A stretch of 64,000 nt of DNA from Dichetophora obliterata (taxonomy: Eukaryota; Arthropoda; Insecta; Diptera; Sciomyzidae). Where the stretch lies: the NCBI GenBank assembly GCA_963920525.1, contig OY986437.1, positions 197,813,511 to 197,877,510 of the forward strand, given 5' to 3'. The notes beneath the pieces are model-generated. The model saw nothing but the letters and a program-made list of their open reading frames with translations, had not been told where the DNA came from and ran no database searches. The position numbers and the translations under genes were made by a program. Numbering within the stretch: the stretch's first letter is position 1; each line of letters starts with the position of its first letter. This document shows, piece after piece, positions 1-12,200 of the stretch.

Positions 1-189
1 TTTGTCGATTATTGTAAAATTGGAAAACTTTTCAAGTAATTTAAAAAAATTAACATTAATTGCTTAAAATATATCAGCAATTATCAACAAGTAATTCGTA
101 GTAGTGATATTGAATTTAGTTGAAGTTGTGAAGTTTTCATACGTGATTAAGTTTGCAAATATTAAGAATTTTTCTTAGAATTATAAAAA
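1..189 (+). other. 5' leader of Psi
   Basis: This AT-rich sequence precedes the Psi start codon and probably contains 5'UTR. I see no convincing TATA box, initiator or upstream exon junction, so the transcription start may lie before the window. The ATG at 190 is preceded by a run of A (AAAAATG), a usual fly start context. Confidence 0.4.
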
Positions 190-276
190 ATGAGTGATTA
201 TTCTACAGTAGCACCGCCGCAATCAAATCTAAATCAATCGCAAGCATTTGCTGCAGCACTGCAGCGTGCAAAGCAG
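190..276 (+). CDS. Psi: Psi coding exon 1
   Basis: It starts at the ATG and encodes 29 residues (MSDYSTVAPPQ... ending AAALQRAKQ). The donor is CAG|GTAAAT at 277, in phase 0. The 83-bp intron ends in CACAG before 360. Confidence 0.88.
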
Positions 277-3200
277 GTAAATATTGAAATTAATTGAATA
301 ATGTGGAAAATCTATAAATCAACCACCCACTAACAATCGATAAACCCGCCACGGCACAGATTGCGGCTAAGATCCAACCGAATACCCAACAACAGCAAAC
401 TGCAAGTGTTGGTGGTAACGCATTTAAACGCAGCCACAACGACGACTCCGACTCTGGTCCAGATGCCAAGAAATTTACGAGTCCCGGCCAAGATTCATAC
501 TCTCAACATTCAAGCAACTCAAATTCTGGTGCTCCAGGTGGGGCTGGCAATATGTCACAAGCCTTGGCTCAAGCAGCAGCAGTTGCTGCTCGTTTAGCCG
601 CCACCGCTGGCACCACTTGCGAAGAACAGATACGTTATCCCAACAGTATCGTCTCCCACATGGTTGGACGTAACAGTAACGATACATTGTCGCACATTCA
701 GGCGGAGTCTGGCTGCAAAGTTGTGTTGTCTCAGGACTCAGGTGTGTAATTTTAACTAATTTTTTGTTAGAATTTTTTAGGTTAGATTAAGAGCCTGAAC
801 AGTATCAAAAATCGTTGCGGCCGACGATCTCAGTTGTTAGAAAATACATGCAAAATGTTGAAAAAACCGCAGCTCGTTTTCCGCAACGATAAGTCGCAGA
901 CTTAGAATCTATTCTATTTCAATCGTCGGTCGCAACGATTTTTGATTCTGTTCAGGCTCTAATCCGGATGACTCCTGATGGAGGCTCACAGACTAATTGT
1001 GAGACTTACTGCATTATTCTGTATCAAGAAGCAGCACACCAACGACAAGCAAGACACGAGAAGCAATACTTTTTTCTATACGAAATTCTATTGCTTCTCG
1101 TGTCTTGCTTTTCGTTGGTGTGCATTTTCGTTGTACGGAATAAAGCAGTTAGTGGTACCGGTAGCGAACTAAGGAACAATTGCAGTCAATGTGAAGTCTT
1201 ATTAGAAGAGATTCGATAGATATCTATTTTGGCTACATCTCTTATTGACAGGAACGTCGATGAGCCTCTTTATTAAATAGACCTCTGCACGGATAGTATT
1301 AAACCGAGTTTCTAGACTTCGTTTGGAAACGAGTGATTGATATGTTACATTTGTTGCGGACAAATCAATCTTAACAGTTCAAATCAATCGAAAACCGAAG
1401 AATGATTCGGAAAATATGAATGCAGCATAAATTTATGAATCGATTTTAATGTGCACAACAGCATAACATTCGTTGCATAAATTGAGGGAGTTAAGAGAGG
1501 GAGTGGACCCTAAAAATGTGTGTTTTTTTTTAATCTTCGTATATGCGATTAAAATTTTTTATTTTTCCGATGTCGAAGATCGGGCAAACACTAGGTAAGA
1601 ATGCTCAAAAAATAAAAATAATGCTAGCATAAATACATGAAAAGAGTATAAAAAAAAATTTTTATGGTCCACCCTAGTGTCAAAAATCTTTTTGAAATTC
1701 TTACATCAGATGCGAAGCATGTGTCCACTTAAGAGCCTGAACAGAATCAAAAATCGTTGCGATCGACGATTCGTTGTTGTTGGAAAATACATGCAAAATA
1801 CGCAGCTCGTTTTCTGCAACGATAAATCGCAGACTTAGAATCTATGCTATTTCAATCGTCAGTAGCAACGATTTTTGATTCTGTTCAGGCTCTAATACTG
1901 CCTACACATTCACAAAGAATATAAGGGATACAGCCATAATCCCAAACAACAAAATACCGAAATTTTATTTAAGTATTACCATCATCAAGCAGAGCAATTA
2001 ACTCTTACAGACTAGATACAAAAAATAAAACAATTATCTATCTATATATATAAAATAGGATGTGTGTATGTATGAAACGTATGGACTCCAAAACGGCTGG
2101 GCCGATTTTGATGAAATTTTCAGGTAATGTTCATTTTGGTACGGTGGGTAACATAGGCTATATTTGGACCCGATAGGTGGCGCTGGGGTGGACTTATATC
2201 GAAAATTTGAATTTATGGACCAATTTAACTGAAATTCAGAATGTATGTTTGTTTGATCATAAGAAAATAATTTGTGTATAAATGGACCCGAAAGGTGGCG
2301 CTGGGGTGGACTTATATCGAAAATTTGAATTTATGGACCAATTTAACTGAAATTCAGAATGTATGTTTGTTTGATCATAAGAAAATAATTTGTGTATAAA
2401 TGGACACGGTAGGTGGCGCTGGGGTGGACTTATTTCGAAAATTCGATGGCGTGAAAAATATATAAATACTTTTAATTTTATTTTATAACGAGGGGAGTAG
2501 CGAAGCACACCGGGTTCAGCTAGTTAATGACTAAAAATACAATTAATAGAAAAATAAAACGTACTGTCTTATAAACTATTGAACTACAAACGTTCAAGTG
2601 CCCCAGCTTGGTTTAATGGCAAGAGAAGATTATTCTTAAAACAATACTTAGAACAGTAACAAAACATATCAATTTTATCTAACATTAAATTAGTTAAGAA
2701 TAAACAATGCGATAAAGAAACTCAAACTAATACGTCTTGTCATAGAGTAATTGGCCAAAGAAGGCTTAGTTATTACACATGGATTAATAATAAATAAATA
2801 AATAAATAAAGATTCTTCCTGAGCAAAATTGCTTCGTATAGTATTGCAACGGAAATGAAAAAGCACACATAGATTTCTGATAGGAGCATAAAAGTTAATA
2901 AGAGCAAGTATATTGGGGCAATGAATATTGTTATGAATAACATCTAACAAACACAATAGAAAACATTATACTATGACATACAAGAGAATTCAAGCTAAAC
3001 AAAGCACAGAACTGAAAAATACTTTTTTAAGGTATATTTATAAATAAAGCTGAGCTAATCCATGCATGCATTTTTAAATAGTATGATGTACCCGTCGCAG
3101 TAATAAGTTACGATACCATTTCATTTACCCTTGTTTCACAGGATCTTTTCAATACGTATTCTTACACTCAAACAATTTTGTGTGTAAATATTACTAAAAA

Positions 3201-6200
3201 CTGCGTCCATTCTGCGAATATTATTTTTAAATTTCAGTCGCTAATAGGATTCGTAGATTGGGCGTAGAAAAATATTTTATTCGTATTCGTACAAAAACAA
3301 ATTTATATTGTACGAATACATTTGTTACATTAACTAATAACGATAAACAAAACCTTCTATCTGAGCTGGGGTTTGAACCACGGTTTTTTAGCTTATGAGC
3401 CACGTACTCTTTCAGTAGACTACGGCCACCTTGCAATCATATATTTCCTTATATTGGGTAATTGTTCAACAAACCAGGCTGAAAGATTTCAGTTGTAAAT
3501 ATTTTTAAACACAACTAATACTAAATAGTACGAAGCAATTAGTAAATACTACGAATGTAATGGAAGAAATTACGAAGTTATTCGTACGAGAAATTTAGGA
3601 ATGGTATGGAATGATATCTCTATTAGTCAAAAATCATTCTTCGAAGCAACAGATGGTAAGAGGCATTTAAACCAATATCGCATATGAAATTGGACGATTA
3701 ACAAATTTATGTTTTAAAGTAATTAAAAACTAGAAGAAAAAGTAAAATAAATTTAAAAAACTAAATGTTTTCCCAAAAGTCTGCTTAAATCGTTTTTCTG
3801 TTATAAAGAAGATCCAATTGGTAACAATCTTGCAGCATTGAAAATTGCAGCGAACTAGGCAAGGGCAAAGCTTCTAATTCAAAAGCGAAATTTTTTTTTA
3901 GGAAATTTTGAATAAAGTAGGCTAATTTTAGATCGAGCACTAATTTTTACAAAAAATTCTTGGTAAGGAAACGCTTTTACATTAGAATATATTATGGTCA
4001 AAAGTTTTTTTATGACTAAAATTTATAAAGGATACTCGATTTGAAGCATTTATTTTGTACTTCTTCAAATTCACGTTTTTTAGCAGGCGTCCACCCATTT
4101 TGAGATTTTTCTGGATTTTTTTCGCGTCACGTGCTTATATTACATCTAGGATTTAGAATCAAGCCTTGCAGGGAGGTTCTGGAATATGTTAAGAAAATTA
4201 ATGGAGCCCAAAACCCATCTATACATGTACCTCTTTATATATTTATTCATACGTTTTGAATTAAAAAAAAAATATATTAAATAATTTATACAATAGGTAT
4301 GTTTTCAAACGAGATTTTAGTAACTTGCATGTTGCTAGAACTGATGCATGTTGAAAAAAGAAATAAGTCAGATGATGTCCATGCGGGGAACAGAATAGCG
4401 ACAAATTTTTCTTAATTTTTGCGGATTATGTAGATTTTTACCTTCTAAATCCAAATCTGATAAATTTCAGGCCGCTTGCAATTAGCTATAATATAAAACT
4501 GGAAAATGGTCTAAAAATCTTGCTGGAAATTTTTTATTTTTATTTGAAAAGAGGAAAACTTTGGGGCTAAATAGTTATTAATGATGCAATTTTATTTAAG
4601 GCTAAAGGAGACATCACATTATTTAATTTACTAAATTACTAAGAATATTTGTTGAAATTTTTTTTTCAAATTTCATGAAAAAAAATTAAACTTGAAAATG
4701 TTTCGGGAATGATACGAGAAAGATTTTTACGCCCTCTGTGAAATATACAGGGTCCGCCATCTAACGTTTTTTTTGCAACTAGTGCTTATTTCGTGAATGG
4801 TAACACTTAGCTCATGTCCGATTTGACAGATAATTAGTTTTATCCTTCCGCTGAACGAATATGTTTGTGTATACGCTTGAACAACTCTGGGAAATTTTGC
4901 GACATTACTTTGAAAATCATGGTAATGTTGCAGAATGTGTGCGAAAATTGCGTACGGATTTTGGAAGAAGAGAAGCACTGCCAGCACCGTATGTTCGTTA
5001 TCTTATGAAAAAGTGAAAGAAACTGGCATCCTCGTCATGTGAAAAGCCAAAAGCAGTGCGTACACCCGAGAATATTGCTGCTGTGGCAGAAAGTGGGCGT
5101 GAAGCGGCATCAACATCAATTCACCGTCGTTCTCAAAAATTGAACATTTCGGAGACATCATTGAGACGAATTTTGCATAAAGACCTTGGTATGACGCCAT
5201 ACAAAGTCCAATTGGTTCAGGAGTTGAAGCCAACTGACCATCCAATGCGTTTTCGCTAAGTGGGCCTGCGATCGACTTACAGAAGATGCCGATTTTGCCA
5301 AAAAAATCATCTTTTCAGATGAAGCTCATTTTGATCTTGGCGGGTATGTAAACAAGCAAAATTGTCGCATTTGGCGCACAGAAAACCCGCACGCATACGT
5401 TGTAAAGCCGCTGCATCCAAAACGAGTCACTGTTTGGTGCGGATTTTGGTCCAGAGGCATAATTGGGCCATTTTTCTTCGAAAATGAGCAAGGAGTGGCC
5501 GTTACAGTCAATGGCGATCGTTATCGGGCCATGTTGAACGAATTTTTGTTCACAAAAATTGAAGAGGAGGATATTGGCAACATTTGGTTTCAACATGACG
5601 GCGCTACGTGCCATACAGCCGAAGCTACTCTGATGTTTTGCGCCCTGTTTTTGAAGATCGCATTATCAGCCGCAGAGCTGATATCGTTTGGCCACCTCGG
5701 AGCTGCGATTTGACACCGTTGGACTATTATTTGTGGGGTGCCCTCAAAGATAAGTGTTACACCGACAAGCCAGAGACAATTGACGCTTAAAAGGACAATA
5801 TTCGTGAAGCCATTGGTGAAATACAGCTGCACACAATCGATAATGTGCTTAAAAATTGGACCGATCGTGTAGGCTACTGCATGGCCACCCGAGGCAGCCA
5901 TTTGAATGAAATTATTTTCCATTATTAACCGGAAGGATTGTACTTTAAAAAAAAAAAAAATTTAAAAAATATCCAGTAGTTTTTTTTATAGAATTTTCAA
6001 AAAAAAAAAGTTATTTGGCGTACCCTTTATATAATTTTCTTATGTGTACAAGCGTGTGTCAACCGGTGTATCGTTATAACAAAATTAGTTCTAAAAAAAT
6101 CTCTGAAAATATAATTATATATCTACTTTCTGTTTTTCTAAAAACCTGCTGCATCTAGCTGCTTTTAAGAAAAACCACTTAATTTGGAAAAAGTCTTAAA

Positions 6201-9200
6201 AATCAAATTTTGCCCTAAAATGCACTGATTTCTAAGAAAATTTGTAAGTCCTCTTAAATTTAAAGAAAAATAAAATAGAATTCATAATTTAAAAGAAGTT
6301 GTGACCTTATTTTGTATTAGCAACCATTTGGTTATATTGTTTTATAGGAGATATATGGGCATTTTCATCGTAACTCACGCGACATGCGTACGACTTAAAG
6401 CTTCGTTTTCTCGTAAGTTTATGTTATTAATGTAAAAAATTTCTTATGAACATATGAGCGATTCCGCTATCGCGGGTGCAACATTTTGACGCATGTAAAG
6501 TTTCATAAAAATAAAATAATATACATATTTAATGAAATTTTTCTTGGAAGTGCTACATTTTAACATGATGACTTTTGATTCTTATATTAGAATTTTAATG
6601 ATGTATTTAAATAGTCATGCGGGAGGTGTAAAGTGATATCGCGGGTGCAACGAATTTTGCCCAACCTCTCTAGATAATAATACAAAAACCCAAAAGTCTG
6701 TTAATTGTTAAATATTTAATATTTTATTAATTCGTATTTGAAAAGGTATATTATTAATCAAATAAGAAAACTAAAAACAATACAGAAAACAAAAACAAAC
6801 TGTGAATAATTCATTTTTTAAGCAATCGCGGGTGCAACATTAAATTATAGCGGGTGCAACACGTCTAATTTAATTGAATATAATCGGCAAAGTAAACTTA
6901 TATAGGCACGAAATATGGATCAAATAATGCTAATTTGTTATTTTGTAATTGATAAGAGGTTCTAAATCGTCGTTGTCCCAATCACTTTCTGTTTCAGTGA
7001 TGGTTTTCAGAGATTTCAAAACCAATGTTGACTTGAGCTGAGACATTGAGGTTCGCGCGACGGTAATGCTGTCGCCGTCTTCAGATTGGAAGAAATGTTT
7101 TGATTGAATTCCTGGTATATTTTTCAGCCCTTGCCATATATCATCCAATATGGCCATCCCTTCTTTTATTTCTTCTTTTGCTACATATATAAAGAATATG
7201 TTTTTAGAGAGACTGCGTGCCAAGTCATGGAATTCTTGGGCACTACTGACAATGGCTCTACGAGACTTAACAGCAATCCACACTGATCTTTTTACACTTC
7301 CACCGATACCATCGACGGCACCTTTGCCGTGTGAGGCGGCAAAAAAGTTCCATTGGAGCTGAGTAAATTCGTATTTAGCTTTGAATGCATTGATGCTTGC
7401 CATTACATACCGATTCTTAAATTGAGCAGCGCAATTATCGCTGAAATTGACTTGATGTACTCAAATATTTTCTGCATGAAGAGGTGCACAGTATATTTAT
7501 TATGGCTTAATTCATCGCTTACTATGACTACTGAATGAAGTTTGTCGGTAGTCCAAATACAGCACGTGAAAAGCGTTACTTGCCCATGAGGCCAATGTGC
7601 TGATTGTATTTCATCTTGATTGATCAGCGCATAATTCTCGGCAAAGTCTATTTGCACAATAGCTTTCTCACTGGTCAGGTCTTGTTTTGCATTTTGAAAA
7701 TAAAAGGACTGAACATTTTTAACAAAAGAATGCAGCTTGAATTTAGCGGTGCTGTTGTGTAATTCGTCTAGTGCCTCGTTGAATGGTTTGCTAATTACGA
7801 TCTGTTTTGGTCTCTGATTCTGAAAGATCCAGGTCTTCCAATTAACTATGGGATTTGAATTTAGAGTGATATCCCAAATGTGAGATTCTTTGCATACATC
7901 GCAACTGCTGGACATGCAATCTTCATTATCCACATTACATGATACCTGTTTCAGAAGCTCTTGGTGTGTTTTCGGAAAGTCTGTCGCATGTTTCAAAATG
8001 GCGAGAAGAATATTAATGTAATTTGAATGAGTTGTACACACGCAAACATTATGAGGAGTATCGCTGAAAGGCAGTATGTAAGCAGGTTTCTCTTGATAAA
8101 AAACAGTCTTGCCAATAGATGTTTCGAGAAAAGTTTCTTTAAAAAATTCGAAAGCTTCACGGATGCTCATAATCATTGTTCTCTTCTGAATTCTTAACTT
8201 CGTTCCCGTATTCGTCTTGATTGATTTCACATCTTTAATCCCAGGCATTTGTCTGCTTATATCATCCCTATTATAGAAATCACTAATCTGTTTCTTTACG
8301 TCATCCGTCAGTTTTCGAGGCACTGCTTTAGGAGAGTAATTTTTATCAAATACAGCAACTTGAAATTCAACAGCTATTTTTTTTACAACTGCAACTGCTT
8401 TCATGTGACTTCTTGGCAAATTACGTTTCACTTTTGCCACAGCCTTTCCGAGTGTACGAGAACTGCGGTATCCAGTGCCTTTTAGTTTAAATTGCTCTTC
8501 TTTTTGCCGTTTTCTAGATGCTTGCATTCTTTCATTAGATCTGAGTCTAGCCAGAATTTTAAAATCTTTATCTTCCTCCATTTCCCTTTTCATTACTTCT
8601 CTCCGTTTTTCATCGCGAGTCCTCTCTCGGCGAAGATGTGCTGCATACAGTTCAGGGTTTTCTTTTAACTTTCGCCTATATTTCTGCGAAGCACTCTCTT
8701 TTCGATGCTCTTCTGTCATTTAAGCCGATATTCCTAAAAATATTCGAGTGCATATAATATAATGACCAATGGTACACAGCTTATATTATTATTCAAACAA
8801 AAAATATAATATATAATAAATCATACAATAACGTTAGTTGTCAAAAAGGTTCATCCGCGATCGACATCACGATCGCGGGTGCAACCAATTTGAGTCAACG
8901 TTTATTTTGATTCAGCTAACATTGTACTCTTTAAAACTATTCATTTAATTTTGCCTTTGGCTTCTTCTTACTTTTACAAAGTTTTAAAACGATAGCACTT
9001 TAATTCTGGAAATTACACAAACTTATTTATCTTTTGTATCGCGGGTGCAACAAGTAACAATGACCACTTGTTTTTAGTAATGCTTACTAAATAACAAAAA
9101 GTACTTAAATCTTTTGCCACATAAGAATAATTGAATACTTTCACTACACGTGGAGCCGAAAAATTTAACCTCAAACTGTTTGTAACAGCTGTTTAGTGCC

Positions 9201-12200
9201 AGTGCTGCAAGGTGTTATTTTGCAGCATATACCAACACTTTAAATGATAGTTTCTCCAAGTGCACCAAACATTTTAATATGAAGTAAAACCGTGTTAAAT
9301 TATTTTTTATGTTAAATTTTGACCTTCTTCTTTGCACTCAAATCAAAAGAAGTAATAAAAATTCGTATTTAAAAATTAATGTTGAGACTCGTCTATAGCG
9401 GAATCGCCCATATGTCTTACAAGACAGAGTAATGGTATGATCTACCAAAATTGCCGTTCCTGTAGCTAATTCGCAATGGTAAATATGGGCGTAACTCACG
9501 CGACAAAAAAGGAAGCGTATTTTACAAGCAAGTTTGTAAAACTCAGCGAATTTTCACTGGGAAAACAGTGAAGTTTCATAAAATAAGAAGTTTCAAAATA
9601 TATTGAGTTTACAAAAAAATATTTACTGTAACTCACTCGACATAGCCCACGCGACAAAATTTCCTTAAATTTAAATTGGGTAATTAAGTAATTAGGTGGT
9701 AAAGTAATTATGTAATTAAGTAATTAAAAAAATTTAATATATTGTCCTTTTCTTGCCTCAACCATTTTTCTGTTATCTTTAGCCAATGCCTTCCATTTTT
9801 ACTAAAACAAAAGTTTACGAAACATTTACTAAACATTTCCGAAAAAGGAAACTACATTTGTGAAAGAAAGAGTGCAGACGATTTGATCATCATGGTTAAT
9901 GAATTTATATAGAAATTTCTTAAATTAATAAAATAAAAATGTTTCTCTTAACAATATCCCAAAATTAAAAATTTTTAATAAGTTTTAAGTTTTTGGTCGC
10001 GGTTGATTTTTTTCTGGAAACAATTTGAAATATTTTTAGCATGACGTTTAAGTGAAGTTAAACTGAATTTACTCTTTAAAAACAATAAATAAGCAATTTT
10101 ATGGGGTTTTTTTATTAAAAAAATGTGGGAGATAGGCGATGCAGTTGACCTAGAATTCTTTTTTGTGCTGTTACTTAATTTAGGCTAAAACTCATTTGTA
10201 CAAAATTTCATGGCCCTAAATTTTATAGCTTCTGAGATAATGCAAATGTCATCCTAAAATCGAAAAAAGCGTACTTTGCAACGTGGTGAATAAAATAATA
10301 AAAAAATCAAATATACGACGTATACGAACAGGAAGGTTCGCCGCGCAGCAGAAAAAGCTTTTTGCAGTGTTCCTCAGGGAGTGTGCTTGGGACGATTCTT
10401 TTCTTGATGTTCATTAATGATATCAAATATCGCATTAAATGGCAAAAACTGTTGTTCGCATATGACATCGCCCTGTTTTACCCAACAAGAAGTAGAATAG
10501 TTTTAAAAGCACAATGGAATATGAAATTTGGGTGCTACAGGAATTCTTAAAATTCAACAAAATTGTTATGAACACCAACAAAACAAAATTCATAATATTT
10601 TCATCCCTCAGTAGTTTGGAAGATAACTTCATTTTCACTATAAATGGAAATTAAATTCCTGGAACTCATGATGAGCAACAATCTTACTTGAAATCACCAA
10701 ATAGTAAATCCTCAGAGCAAGCTCTCGTATGGATTCGGGCTGCTGTATAAATTTAGAATAAACTTTAAAAATAAACTTTATACGGATATAAAATTCCTAA
10801 TCTATGTATCGCTATTCCGCTCTCATCTAATTTATATGCCTATGTGCTGAGCCTATAAAAATACAGTGGAGTTAAAAAAACTGCAAAGACTACAGAATAA
10901 AGCGATCAAACAAACCTTCCAATTGCCGATGAGATACCCCAGTCATTTATTGTATTCGCCAAACTTTAGATCGCTGCTCCAAAAAGGGTTTACATAAATA
11001 CCAGCTACTGATTCACGTGCTCAAAAACATCCACAACTTCAACTACAATATAGACATGGGTATCGCAGCATTAACTAACCCAGGGCAAGCTTGCTCTATC
11101 AGCGTTATGCGTTAACGCAATCGCGTTATGATGTAGTTGGAAATGCTATGATAAAGTTGATAAGATGTTAATCAGCGCAGGCTGTTTTTGAATTGGATAT
11201 CGTGTTGCGTTATGTGGTTAATTTGTTGAATATGGTAAGTTTTGTAGTGAAGTAACAAGTCCCAAGCGCAAGTTTGTTCACTTCGTTAAAATAAATGGAA
11301 CCAAATAAATAAATAAAATATCTGATATAAAGATCTGATCATAAATTGGTTTAAAATTACTTAACCAATAAGTTATTAATTAAACTGAAGCATTACTGAA
11401 CAAAGATCATATTTTAAGCAGTCACCAAAAATTCAGAAATTTTATACTTTATGCATGCAGTCCAACTGTATTTCGTTCAAGGTCAAGGTAAATATAAGCA
11501 ATCAAACTGATATACATACACATTTCTAGTACTCTAGAAAAGTTTACAGTTTGATTGATTCACGGTTTCTTTTACTTTTAAAATCCTTCAACATATTGAT
11601 AAAACCATTACGTGAATGGCAAAGCATCATAATAATCAAACACACTCTTGTTTAACAGCGTCTTTTCCACAACTCCTTATTACTGCGTTACTTTTGTAAA
11701 ACAAGTGAATCAGCACAGTTGCACAATTAAGTGCTTCAATTCAATAGCGCAACGCAGCGCAGCGTTACCCATGTCTACTACAACACAATTCGGCTTGTCT
11801 ATCCTACGCATAGCTCAAGCACCAGAGGTATCAACAATTTAGTCGCGGCGAGATGCAGGCTGGAAGCCACGAAACAAAGATATCTTCATGCAGCTTATCC
11901 AACGGCTTATAACAACTTAGCAGCAGACTGTAAAAATGCGACATCAGTGGGCACATTCAATCAAAAAGTTAAAGAACACTTGCTAAGAAATATTGGAGAT
12001 AATATTTTTTTGCTGTAATAAGTATTTAACTGTAATATGTATTAAGCAAAACAATTATGGGCATTTCCATAGAAAAGTCTACCGTGACCAAAAATTAAAA
12101 CTTATTAAAAAATATTATTATTTTATGATATTATCTACGAGAAACATTTTAATTAAAGCAATTTATACATAAATTCGTTTACAATGATGATCAAATACAT

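Larger units (their letters stand above)
6357..10022. mobile_element. TIR element family M3, split by insertion of the 6456-9409 transposon
   Basis: The left part (6357-6455) begins GGGCATTTTCATCGTAACTC. The right part (9410-10022) matches the copy at 49604-50316 almost end to end. Removing the 2954-bp insert leaves about 710 bp, the length of the uninterrupted copy. TAACTCACGCGAC occurs at 6371 and 9492, with a variant at 9629, so it sits at both sides of the insertion. A third, reverse-oriented partial copy is at about 12058-12425. No coding region was seen. Confidence 0.75.
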
